From positions 1 to 13,504 of the forward strand of contig JAITSG010000081.1 in assembly GCA_031288035.1 (NCBI GenBank): a stretch of DNA of 13,504 nt, in the 5' to 3' direction. Positions 1 to 6,580 of the stretch are shown here, piece by piece. This DNA is from Rickettsiales bacterium (GTDB taxonomy: Bacteria; Pseudomonadota; Alphaproteobacteria; Rs-D84; CACZYB01). The first letter of the stretch is position 1. Each line of letters begins with the position of its first letter. A model generated the notes under the pieces. It had not been told where the DNA came from, searched no databases, and saw only the letters and a program-made list of their open reading frames with translations. The position numbers were made by a program, and so were the translations under genes.

Positions 1-52
1 CTGTGGATTCGGCCAGCCAAGCGGCCAAAGCCAGCGATAAGATTCTTTTCAT
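1..52 (-). CDS. N-terminal start of an exported protein, cut by the window edge
   Basis: Only the first 17 codons are inside the window. They read as a start of a signal peptide: Met, Lys-Arg, then a hydrophobic Leu/Ala/Trp stretch (MKRILSLALAAWLAES). The ATG lies at 50-52 on the minus strand. A strong ribosome binding site, GAAGGAG, lies at 59-65, six bases upstream of it, which fixes the start. Upstream lies a structured region with a terminator-like hairpin (100-124) and a promoter (266-294). I see no other good promoter between that hairpin and the ATG, so expression may depend on readthrough. The function cannot be told from this fragment. Confidence 0.65.
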   Translation of the reverse strand, partial: MKRILSLALAAWLAEST

Positions 53-99
53 CTTCTTCTCCTTCTCTCGGTTATGGCATCCGAAAAGGTCGGGGAGTG

Positions 100-124
100 A
101 AAAAGAATCTATAGTTGAAGATTC
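100..124 (-). terminator. Intrinsic terminator of the candidate RNA
   Basis: On the minus strand GAATCT (119-124) pairs with AGATTC (105-110) around an 8-base loop and is followed by five T (100-104). The stem is short and only moderately GC-rich, so termination may be partial. The loop plus the start of the 3' arm also match 215-223 perfectly, as expected of a regulated terminator. Confidence 0.5.
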
Positions 125-259
125 ACCCCAGTCTTTAGGGCGAGCCCCTGAACATACACTGAGGTCTCCCCGGTTTTAGGCCGAGGACACGAATCCCAGC
201 GCGTGTCTGCACTGCAACTATAGGGCCTTTTTCATTGACCCGTATCCCTTTCGGATACG
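100..259 (-). ncRNA. Candidate structured RNA: small RNA or attenuator leader
   Basis: A predicted promoter at 266-294 would start transcription near 259 on the minus strand. The transcript would begin with a 7-bp hairpin (arms 253-259 and 241-247) and reach an intrinsic terminator at 100-124. In between are a hairpin with arms 203-208 and 186-191, a C/G hairpin near 167-185, and a small hairpin near 136-148. A perfect 9-bp pairing, CTATAGTTG (215-223) with CAACTATAG (109-117), closes the whole domain. The second strand of that helix overlaps the loop and one arm of the terminator hairpin, so the two may compete or form a pseudoknot. I did not recognise SRP RNA, RNase P RNA, tmRNA or a common riboswitch. 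The size would suit 6S RNA but I cannot confirm its motifs. It may instead be the 5' leader of the exported-protein gene at 1-52. Confidence 0.45.
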
Positions 260-265
260 CTTTGG

Positions 266-294
266 ATTCTAACCCGGAAACAAGAAAAACTCAA
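266..294 (-). promoter_or_regulatory. Predicted sigma70-type promoter for the RNA region
   Basis: Minus strand: -35 TTGAGT (289-294), 17-base spacer, -10 TAGAAT (266-271). It sits just after the hemW stop codon, so the structured region can be transcribed independently of hemW. Confidence 0.5.
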
Positions 295-307
295 GCGGGA
301 AATTCAG

Positions 308-1390
308 CTACAGCACCCGGCCCAGGATATAGTCCAGGAAGGCGAGGTTTTTCGTGCGCAGCCTGGCGCGCTTTGCTCCTGCTATTCCGTATTCCAGGAA
401 CCTGTTCCTGTCCGCAACGTCCCAAAGCTCAAGGCCGCAGTTGGCGCAAAATTCGTCCAGGCTTATTCCGCGGTTCATCCGCAGCCCGGTCATTGCCATT
501 TCGCGGGCGCGGCATTTGCGGGGAAGGGGCTTGAAAGCCGGTTTCGATGCGGCCCATTTTTCCACGCTCCTGGGATTTTGCGTTTCATAGAATTTGTCGT
601 CCAGGCGTATCCTGCCCGCCGCCGCGGGCCCTATTCCTATATAGTCCCCGCCGGTCCAATAGTTGGCGTTGTGCCGCGATTCGAATCCCGGGCGTGCGTA
701 GTTCGAAACCTCGTACTGTGGCGCGGCGTCCTTCATTTCGCGCCGCGAAAGGGACAGCATTCCCGCGGCGATCTTGTCGTCCGGCGATTTTATTTTCCTG
801 GAAAACAGCCGGGTTTTCGGCTCGATTGAGAGTTGGTAGAGCGAATAGTGGGAAAGCCCGAGCGATTTGATTTTATTTAGGGCTTCGCCCCATTTCTCGA
901 TACTCTGGCCGGGCAGCGCGTATATGAAGTCCGCGCTGACGTTGTCAAACGCGCGGCGCGCGGCGTCCAGGCATTCTGCTGCCTCGAGGGCGCTGTGCGG
1001 CCGGCCGAGGAAGGCGAGCTCGCCATCGTCCAGCGACTGCATCCCTATTGAGGCGCGGTTTATTCCGGCGGCCGCGAAGTCGCGGAGCTTCTGTTCGTCC
1101 GCCGTGGCCGGGTTGACTTCTATCGTTGTCTCCGGCGCTCCGCCCAGCCGCTCTATTATCCGCTCGAACATGCGGGGGTCTGCGAGGCTCGGCGTGCCTC
1201 CGCCGAAATATATCGACGTTATCTTCCGGCCGGAAAGAATGCCGTGGTAACAGTCCAGCTCGCGCATGTAGGCGCCGGTCAAATCCGGTATCCCTCCCCC
1301 GGCGCAGGCCAGGCTGAAGAACGCGCAGTAGTCGCACTTCCTTATGCAGTACGGGAAGTGGACGTATACCGAGACGCTAGGGGCTGACAT
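308..1390 (-). CDS. hemW: HemW-like radical SAM protein (haem chaperone family)
   Basis: A 360-residue radical SAM protein of the HemN/HemW family. The cluster-binding motif is C15-x3-C19-x2-C22, followed by the SAM-binding GGGTPS at 63-68. Further family blocks are EVNPAT, the GMQSLDD stretch, the ALPGQS segment and the HNANYW motif in the C-terminal half. The length fits HemW, which is shorter than true oxygen-independent coproporphyrinogen oxidase HemN. HemW is described as a haem-binding chaperone that delivers haem to respiratory enzymes; older annotation calls it a coproporphyrinogen oxidase. The ATG at 1388-1390 lies inside the end of dnaB, giving a 14-base overlap, so it is probably co-transcribed with and translationally coupled to dnaB. 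In many Alphaproteobacteria hemW instead sits beside rdgB, so this location is less usual. The product assignment is firm; the exact biochemical role is inferred from the family. Confidence 0.93.
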   Translation of the reverse strand: MSAPSVSVYVHFPYCIRKCDYCAFFSLACAGGGIPDLTGAYMRELDCYHGILSGRKITSIYFGGGTPSLADPRMFERIIERLGGAPETTIEVNPATADEQKLRDFAAAGINRASIGMQSLDDGELAFLGRPHSALEAAECLDAARRAFDNVSADFIYALPGQSIEKWGEALNKIKSLGLSHYSLYQLSIEPKTRLFSRKIKSPDDKIAAGMLSLSRREMKDAAPQYEVSNYARPGFESRHNANYWTGGDYIGIGPAAAGRIRLDDKFYETQNPRSVEKWAASKPAFKPLPRKCRAREMAMTGLRMNRGISLDEFCANCGLELWDVADRNRFLEYGIAGAKRARLRTKNLAFLDYILGRVL

Positions 1391-2846
1391 TTCCCTCGTA
1401 TAGGTTGTCGAATTTCGTGTATTCGCCCACGAAGGCTATTTCGGCGTCCCCGGTCGGGCCGTGGCGCTGCTTGGCTATCATGATTAGCGCGCGGTTGCGT
1501 ATCCTGTCCATCTCGATTTTCCAATTCCTCCAGGCGTCGCTGTTGGTGTCGGACGGTTCATCGCGGGTGTGGTAATAGGCTTTGCGGAATATGAACATCA
1601 CTATGTCGGCGTCCTGTTCTATGGACCCCGATTCCCTGAGGTCCGCCAGCTGTGGTTTCTTGTCATCCGGCTTGGTTCCCCGCTGCTCCACGGCGCGGGA
1701 CAGCTGGGAGAGCGCTATGACCGGGACTTCCAGTTCCTTGGCAAGCACTTTGAGCGCGCGGGTTATCTCGGAAACCTGCTGGACACGGTTGTCCGTGTTC
1801 TTCGCCCCCGGCGTGTTGATGAGCTGTATATAGTCCACGACCACCAGGGCGAGCCCTCCGTGCACGCGCTTTAGCCTGCGGGCGCGGGTGCGGATGGACT
1901 GGACCGTTATGCCGGGCGTGTCGTCGGTATAGAGCTTTAGGGTGGAAAGCGCGCGCGCCATTTCGGCCGCCCTGTCGAACTCCTCCCGGCTTATGCGGCC
2001 GTTGAGGAGCTTGTCGCCCGGGATCTCGGCCGAGAACGACAGCACGCGGGTAGCCAGCTGGTCCGCCGACATTTCAAGCGAGAAGAACGCGACCGGGCCG
2101 TTCAGTTCCTTCGGCGCGCGTCCGTTCGCGACCTCGTTTGCGGCGTTGAATGCTATATTCAGGCCGAGCGCGGTCTTGCCCATTCCGGGGCGCGCGGCTA
2201 TCACTATAAGGTCCGTGGGGTGCAGTCCGCCCAGCTGGTTGTCGAGCTTGGTTATCCCGGTGGAGATTCCGGAAAGCTTGCCGTCGTTCCTGAACGCGGC
2301 TTCTATGACGGACATGGAGCCTTTCATGATGGAGCCGAGCTCTTCCAGCCCCTTGTCGGAATCGCCCTTTGTGGCCAGGTCGTAAAGCCGCTGCTCTGCC
2401 TCTCCTATCTGTTCTACGGCGCTGGCCGGGGCGGCGTCTCCTCCGCCGAACGCGCGCTCGGCTATGCCGGAGCCCAAGTCTATCAGCTCGCGCTTCAGGG
2501 CCAGGTCGTAGATAAGCTTGCCATAATCCCCGGCCGAAACTACCGACGGCGTGGACGCGGCCAGGCTGGCCAGGTATTCCGCCTGGGCTTCGTCGAATTC
2601 GGAGTTGAGCTTCAGGTAGTTTTTGACCGTTATGGCGTCTACCAGGTGTCCTTTTTCGGACAGCTTGGCGCATGCGTCGTATATCCTGCGGTGCGCCGCC
2701 TCTACGAAATGTTCCGGCAGGAGGTATTCGGACACGCGCTCCAGCACGCGGGTGTTGGAAAGTATCGCGCTCAGGAGTGCCTGCTCGGCCTCCACGCTTG
2801 CGGGCGGTTTTCTAAGGAAGTCGCCGTTCTTGTTGTTTCCTGCCAT
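1377..2846 (-). CDS. dnaB: Replicative DNA helicase DnaB
   Basis: The hexameric helicase that unwinds DNA at the replication fork. I choose the ATG at 2844-2846 (489 aa); a longer reading from a TTG at 2885 would add 13 residues that do not resemble DnaB and would read through the promoter. In this numbering the N-terminal primase-interaction domain comes first (EAEQALLSAIL near 19-29). The RecA-like domain has Walker A ARPGMGKT at 218-225, the FSLEMS catalytic-Glu motif near 255-260 and Walker B LVVVDY with D338. The GGLHPTDL stretch before Walker A is typical of alphaproteobacterial DnaB. Length is slightly above the 471 aa of E. coli and there is no intein. No Shine-Dalgarno sequence is visible. 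The predicted -10 box ends seven bases before the ATG, suggesting a leaderless or nearly leaderless mRNA. hemW follows with a 14-base overlap. Confidence 0.96.
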   Translation of the reverse strand: MAGNNKNGDFLRKPPASVEAEQALLSAILSNTRVLERVSEYLLPEHFVEAAHRRIYDACAKLSEKGHLVDAITVKNYLKLNSEFDEAQAEYLASLAASTPSVVSAGDYGKLIYDLALKRELIDLGSGIAERAFGGGDAAPASAVEQIGEAEQRLYDLATKGDSDKGLEELGSIMKGSMSVIEAAFRNDGKLSGISTGITKLDNQLGGLHPTDLIVIAARPGMGKTALGLNIAFNAANEVANGRAPKELNGPVAFFSLEMSADQLATRVLSFSAEIPGDKLLNGRISREEFDRAAEMARALSTLKLYTDDTPGITVQSIRTRARRLKRVHGGLALVVVDYIQLINTPGAKNTDNRVQQVSEITRALKVLAKELEVPVIALSQLSRAVEQRGTKPDDKKPQLADLRESGSIEQDADIVMFIFRKAYYHTRDEPSDTNSDAWRNWKIEMDRIRNRALIMIAKQRHGPTGDAEIAFVGEYTKFDNLYEGNVSP

Positions 2847-2853
2847 AGAGGGC

Positions 2854-2882
2854 ACTATAGACGTCCCCGGGGCGATTCGCAA
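2854..2882 (-). promoter_or_regulatory. dnaB promoter abutting the start codon
   Basis: Minus strand: -35 TTGCGA (2877-2882), 17-base spacer, -10 TATAGT (2854-2859). Only seven bases (2847-2853) separate the -10 box from the dnaB ATG, so the start site should fall at or next to the A of the ATG. A 7-bp inverted repeat, GCGATTC (2872-2878) and GAATCGC (2888-2894), overlaps the -35 box and could be an operator or a weak stop for plsC transcripts. Confidence 0.6.
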
Positions 2883-2905
2883 CAAATGAATCGCAAAGAG
2901 CGGCC

Positions 2906-3616
2906 TCAGAGGCTTTTCATCCCGTTTTCTATGGCCTCTTCCGCCTTTGCGGAGATGGCCGCGTGGTCCATGCCGGCGGCGCTGAAGGCGGGCATTATCT
3001 TGACCCGTATGGTGCCCGGGTATTTTAGGAATCCTTCCCGCGGCCAGTAAAGGCCGGAATTTATGGCGACCGGCACTATCGTCGCGTCGTCCAAGGCCGC
3101 GGCTATTATGCCGAGCCCGGATTTGTACGCCGGGGCCGCGCCGGGAAGGACGCGCGTGCCTTCCGGGAACACGGCTATGTTCCGGTAGTTCAAAACTTCG
3201 CGGAATTTGTCGACAAGTTTTTTAAGCCCCTTTCTAGTCGTCGCGCCGCGGTCCACCATTATATTCCCGGCCTTCAGCATCATGAGGCCGAAGAATGGTA
3301 TGTAGAGCAGCTCCTTCTTGAACATGAACACCAGGTTGCCGAGGATTTTCTGGTACGCCACGGTTTCCCACGCGCTCTGGTGCTTCGAGACGAATATGAC
3401 CATGCGTCCGGCGGGTATGTTCTCGCGCCCGTCCACCGCGAACCTTGTCCCGCATATTATGCGAAGGGCGAAGAGCGAGGCGGCCGACCACCATCTGGAC
3501 ACCATTATGACCCAGTCTTTCGGGCACGCGAAAAAGAGTATGCAGATAGAGCAGTATACGAAGGTCAGGGCGAAGAACGCCGTGACGAACAGGTATGATC
3601 TTATGCGAAGCGTCAT
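2906..3616 (-). CDS. plsC: 1-acyl-sn-glycerol-3-phosphate acyltransferase (PlsC)
   Basis: A 236-residue inner-membrane acyltransferase that adds the second fatty acid to lysophosphatidic acid in phospholipid synthesis. A hydrophobic N-terminal segment lies at about 8-30. The catalytic block is KHQSAWE with H79 and E84 (an HX4E version of the usual HX4D; I recall this KHQSAWET form from alphaproteobacterial members). The substrate-binding block FPEGTR is at 150-155, and VPVAINSG near 181-188 is the later conserved motif. The frame stays open 82 codons upstream, but that stretch lies inside the DUF218 gene and has no protein-like character. The ATG at 3614-3616 overlaps the upstream TGA as ATGA, indicating translational coupling. 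It is the last gene of the ftsE-ftsX-DUF218-plsC operon. Confidence 0.93.
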   Translation of the reverse strand: MTLRIRSYLFVTAFFALTFVYCSICILFFACPKDWVIMVSRWWSAASLFALRIICGTRFAVDGRENIPAGRMVIFVSKHQSAWETVAYQKILGNLVFMFKKELLYIPFFGLMMLKAGNIMVDRGATTRKGLKKLVDKFREVLNYRNIAVFPEGTRVLPGAAPAYKSGLGIIAAALDDATIVPVAINSGLYWPREGFLKYPGTIRVKIMPAFSAAGMDHAAISAKAEEAIENGMKSL

Positions 3617-4248
3617 TTCATCCTCATCCAGGCGAAGTCCGCCAGGCTCCATATGTACGTCGCGACGAGCTTGTTGTACTCGCTCGCTCCCAGCTTTAGG
3701 AGGCGCAGGTTGGAAAACGCGCTCGACTTTCCCATGGCCGGGATGGATTCGGCCACTATTTTCACGTCCGGTATCATGCGCGAGAACACGAACTTCGCGC
3801 GCGGCATATGGTAGAACGAAGTCACGAGCCGGACGCTTTTTATGTTGTTCTTGCGGCACCATTCGCGGCTTTCAAGGCCGTTGCCTAGGGTGTCCGTCGC
3901 GTTCCCGGGGCGCGCTATCTTCGACATCACCGCGGCCTCGCTTAGCTTGAGGCGGCCTTCGCGCCGCATCTTGGCCAGGGTGGAGCTTATCACCTCGGCG
4001 AGCCTGGGTTCGTTGCTCGTCTGTATGCCGGATATGAATAGCCTGTCCGATCTTCCTTGCGCTATGTCCCTGACCCCGGCCGCGATTCTCGCCGAATCGC
4101 CGGTAAGGGCTATGATCGCGTCCGTTTTTCCGGCCGGATTTGCCGTTTTCATCGAAAGCGCGAACACAAAGAATCCTATAAGATAGAATACGGCCGCCAC
4201 ACCCGCTATCTTGAATATCCGCTTTGCCTGGTCGTTCGCAATGCTCAT
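3613..4248 (-). CDS. DUF218 (YdcF/SanA-like) membrane-anchored protein
   Basis: A 211-residue protein with one membrane segment near 13-33 and a DUF218 domain that should lie outside the cytoplasmic membrane. Recognisable DUF218 blocks are DAIIALTGDSAR near 43-54, the LFISG strand, the Asn/Thr segment GNATDT and LVTSFYHMPRA, whose His is typically conserved. SanA/YdcF proteins have been linked to envelope integrity, but no reaction is firmly established for this branch. Its position between ftsX and plsC is the conserved alphaproteobacterial arrangement and suggests an envelope role. The ATG at 4246-4248 shares one base with the ftsX stop (TGATG), and its own stop overlaps the plsC start. Confidence 0.85.
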   Translation of the reverse strand: MSIANDQAKRIFKIAGVAAVFYLIGFFVFALSMKTANPAGKTDAIIALTGDSARIAAGVRDIAQGRSDRLFISGIQTSNEPRLAEVISSTLAKMRREGRLKLSEAAVMSKIARPGNATDTLGNGLESREWCRKNNIKSVRLVTSFYHMPRAKFVFSRMIPDVKIVAESIPAMGKSSAFSNLRLLKLGASEYNKLVATYIWSLADFAWMRMK

Positions 4249-5132
4249 CAGATCATCCTTTTAAGGGCCCGTCTTACGACCAGCTCGGCCGTTGTCTTTG
4301 TTATGGCGGCGGCGATGATGGGGGCTAGCAGGAGGTATGCGTAGGCCTCCCCCGGAAACTGCGCCCCGGCGGCTATTCCGGCGTCCAGGTCCGGCGCCAT
4401 GGCGCGGATGGCCGTTATGGCCAGGGCGCCGAAGGCGTATCCGGCCGCGCCGCCGGCTATCGCGGCTTTCGTCATCTTGTTCGACATAAGTCCGGATATG
4501 TAGGTCGGGCTGGCGCCCACCATGTGCATGACCTCTATGACGCTGGCGTTGCTCACCATGGAGGCCCGGGCCGCATATGTTATGGTCGCGCCTATGGTGC
4601 CTAGGATCAAAAGGACTATCGCGCCGAGCACGGCCTCTGTCGCGGCCAGGGCGGCGGGTATTCCGCGTGTCCACTGCTCGAAGGATTCTATGCTGACGAG
4701 GGGGGAATAGTCGGCCATGGCCTTCTTGAGTTTCGGAAGGTCCAGCGGGATTTTCTTCGACGCCTCCACTGTGACCAGCCTCGGTATAGTTATGTCGAAA
4801 TTCCGTATGTCGCCCAGGAATGGCTGGAGCATCTGGCGGGTTTCCTCTAGGCTTATCGGGCTGAACGACTGCACGCCCGGCGTGGCGGAAAGTATTTTTT
4901 TGACTCCGGTTATGCGGGTTTCCATTTCCTGGGCCTGGTTCTTGGCGGCCGGGTTCGGCATTATCTGCACGGTTATGCTGTTCGTCATCTTGCCGTCCCA
5001 GTCGCGGGCCGTGCCGTGTCCCACGAAGGCGGCGGCCGTGACTATGACCGTCATGAACACCATGAAGCCGCACACGAACGGCAGGAACGCGCGGTTTGCG
5101 TCCGGCTTGAACGCGATGTCGGGCCTAAGCAT
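4248..5132 (-). CDS. ftsX: Cell division protein FtsX
   Basis: The membrane subunit of the FtsEX complex, which couples ATP hydrolysis in the cytoplasm to control of cell-wall hydrolases at the division site. The 294-residue chain fits FtsX: a first membrane helix near 16-38, a periplasmic domain to about 160, then three helices near 165-190, 218-245 and 263-285. The conserved FtsX stretch EVMHMVGAS lies between helices two and three, at the expected cytoplasmic coupling loop. The start overlaps the end of ftsE by 8 bases and the stop touches the DUF218 start, so the gene is embedded in the operon. Sequence similarity of FtsX proteins is low; the topology, the EVMHMVGAS block and the adjoining ftsE together make the call secure. 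Confidence 0.93.
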   Translation of the reverse strand: MLRPDIAFKPDANRAFLPFVCGFMVFMTVIVTAAAFVGHGTARDWDGKMTNSITVQIMPNPAAKNQAQEMETRITGVKKILSATPGVQSFSPISLEETRQMLQPFLGDIRNFDITIPRLVTVEASKKIPLDLPKLKKAMADYSPLVSIESFEQWTRGIPAALAATEAVLGAIVLLILGTIGATITYAARASMVSNASVIEVMHMVGASPTYISGLMSNKMTKAAIAGGAAGYAFGALAITAIRAMAPDLDAGIAAGAQFPGEAYAYLLLAPIIAAAITKTTAELVVRRALKRMI

Positions 5133-5808
5133 AGGGGTCCTCCCTTATCATCTTGCCGTCGACAAGGCGCAGCACGGGAAAGTGCAGCTGGCGTATGAGG
5201 TTCTTGCTGTGCGTGGCTATTATGACCGTGGTACCCATCTTGTTCAGTTCCAGGAACAGGAACAGGAGCTTGCTCGCCATCTCGTCGTCGACGTTGCCGG
5301 TCGGCTCGTCGGCTATGAGTATTTCCGGGTTGTTTATGACCGCGCGGGCTATCGCCGCTCGCTGCTGCTCTCCGCCGGAGAGCTCGGCCGGGCTGCGGTG
5401 CATCTGGCGCTTGAGTCCGACCCATTCGACCAGTTCCGGCACGTGCGTGCGTATGTACTTGTCGCCCTTGCCGGTCACCCTAAGCGGCAGGGAGACGTTT
5501 TCCAGGACGCTCAGGTGGTTGAGGAGGCGGTATTCTTGGAACACTACGCCTATGCGGCGGCGGATTCCGGCTCTTTCGTCCGCGGTGGAATCTTCCGTTG
5601 AATGTCCGAAAACCCGCGCCATGCCGCGAGTCGGCCTGAGGGTCAGGTTGACCAGGTTCAGGAAGGTTGTTTTTCCCGCGCCCGACGTGCCGGTGAGGAA
5701 ATAGAACTCCCCCGGCCGTATGGCCAGGTCTATGTCTTTCAGGATCTCGCGTTCGGGCGAATACCTGAATCCGACCGACTGCATCGCGACTATCGGCTTT
5801 TGTTCCAT
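5125..5808 (-). CDS. ftsE: Cell division ATP-binding protein FtsE
   Basis: The ABC-type ATPase partner of FtsX. Starting at the ATG at 5806-5808 the protein has 227 residues, the usual FtsE length. Walker A is GTSGAGKTT at 40-48, the Q-loop is Q91, the signature LSGGEQQR is at 143-150, Walker B is ILIADEP with E168 as catalytic base, and the ATHS block carries the switch His. The 13-codon upstream extension is rejected because it lies across the promoter and would be untypical of FtsE. No Shine-Dalgarno sequence precedes the ATG: the predicted -10 box ends six bases before it, so the operon mRNA is probably leaderless. First gene of the ftsE-ftsX-DUF218-plsC operon. Confidence 0.95.
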   Translation of the reverse strand: MEQKPIVAMQSVGFRYSPEREILKDIDLAIRPGEFYFLTGTSGAGKTTFLNLVNLTLRPTRGMARVFGHSTEDSTADERAGIRRRIGVVFQEYRLLNHLSVLENVSLPLRVTGKGDKYIRTHVPELVEWVGLKRQMHRSPAELSGGEQQRAAIARAVINNPEILIADEPTGNVDDEMASKLLFLFLELNKMGTTVIIATHSKNLIRQLHFPVLRLVDGKMIREDPYA

Positions 5809-5814
5809 GGTTGG

Positions 5815-5843
5815 ATTATAGCGCCTGGGCCGGCGGGTTTCAA
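5815..5843 (-). promoter_or_regulatory. ftsE operon promoter abutting the start codon
   Basis: Minus strand: -35 TTGAAA (5838-5843), 17-base spacer, perfect -10 TATAAT (5815-5820). The ftsE ATG begins after only six more bases, which puts the expected start site at the ATG itself. It stands back to back with the promoter of the plus-strand gene at 5908; the two -35 boxes are 16 bases apart. Confidence 0.7.
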
Positions 5844-5859
5844 GCATTTAGAAACAATG

Positions 5860-5888
5860 TTGCCAACGGCGGTTTTTTATGGTATAAT
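5860..5888 (+). promoter_or_regulatory. Promoter of the exported Gly-rich protein gene
   Basis: Plus strand: -35 TTGCCA (5860-5865), 17-base spacer, perfect -10 TATAAT (5883-5888). The expected start near 5895 leaves a leader of only about 13 bases, which still contains an AAGGAG-type binding site before the ATG at 5908. Confidence 0.7.
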
Positions 5889-5907
5889 TAAGCAAAAGGA
5901 GAAAGCC

Positions 5908-6507
5908 ATGAGGAAATTTGCCATAGCCGTGCTTTTGATAGGAGGCGGCGCATTCGCCCAGACGCCCGAGGATCAGGTCGAGTTGATGGAAGCCCAGAAC
6001 CAGCAGCTCATAGCCCAGCGCGACGCGCTCCAGGCCCGGGCTGGCGGGGATGCCGCCCAAAGGGCCGAGCTCGAGGCCAAGTACGACGCCCTGATGGCCG
6101 AGCGCACGAACGCCCGCGCGGCGTGCGTCGACGGCATATCGGTTTCGGATCTGGAGCTGGTGCAGGGCCTGGCCGGCGGGACCATCGCCACCGGCGCGGT
6201 CGCGACCCTGGCCGGCGGCGCGGCCATACTGGACCAGACCGGCGTGATCAAGGGGGTCAAAGACAAGGAAACGACGGATAAGGACGAATCCAAGGGCATC
6301 TTCGGCAAGGACGGGGCGCTTTTGGGAGAGAGGGTCAAGGGTGACGGCAATCTCAAGGGTTCTACGAACCTCAACTTCGGCGCGTCCATCGCCGGCGTTG
6401 CGGCTGGCGGCGGCGGCATAGCGATGAGCGCCATAGCCGGCGACATACTAAAAAAGCAGCGCGAGGCCATACAGGCCTGCAAGGATTCGTTCAGCGGCGG
6501 CTATTGA
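5908..6507 (+). CDS. Exported coiled-coil protein with two Gly-rich segments, function unknown
   Basis: A 199-residue protein I do not recognise. Residues 1-17 form a clean signal peptide ending AFA before Q18. Residues 20-70 are Glu/Gln/Ala-rich with helical heptad character (likely coiled coil). Two Gly/Ala-rich hydrophobic segments follow, at about 87-108 and 158-179, resembling glycine-zipper membrane segments, separated by a charged Lys/Asp/Gly linker. One Cys near each end (C73, C191) could form a disulfide. The start is set by the signal peptide and by AAAGGAG upstream; the longer open frame into ftsE is a shadow. The gene has its own promoter and a strong terminator, so it is monocistronic. 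It is probably periplasmic or outer-membrane associated; the division genes next to it are divergent and give no firm link. Confidence 0.85.
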   Translation: MRKFAIAVLLIGGGAFAQTPEDQVELMEAQNQQLIAQRDALQARAGGDAAQRAELEAKYDALMAERTNARAACVDGISVSDLELVQGLAGGTIATGAVATLAGGAAILDQTGVIKGVKDKETTDKDESKGIFGKDGALLGERVKGDGNLKGSTNLNFGASIAGVAAGGGGIAMSAIAGDILKKQREAIQACKDSFSGGY

Positions 6508-6533
6508 CAAATCTGGAGATTTGCTTGTTCAGG

Positions 6534-6557
6534 CCGGGCTTTTTGGCCCGGTTTTTT
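6534..6557 (+). terminator. Intrinsic terminator
   Basis: CCGGGC (6534-6539) pairs with GCCCGG (6546-6551) around a T-rich loop, followed by six T (6552-6557). It lies 26 bases after the stop of the exported-protein gene and separates it from the convergent minus-strand gene. In the minus direction the hairpin lacks a T tract. Confidence 0.85.
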
Positions 6558-6580
6558 CGTCCGAGGCGCGGGGACGCGGC

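Noticed and set aside
100..235. Structured RNA on the plus strand instead of the minus strand
   Set aside because: The plus direction has a T run after 223 but no good promoter, and the C/G hairpin near 167-185 pairs better with G-U on the minus strand.
2220..3050. Plus-strand open frame across dnaB and plsC
   Set aside because: It crosses the dnaB promoter and two secure minus-strand genes and shows no family motifs.
3617..3862. N-terminal extension of plsC
   Set aside because: It is the out-of-frame reading of the DUF218 gene. The ATGA overlap at 3613-3616 gives a natural start and a family-like length.
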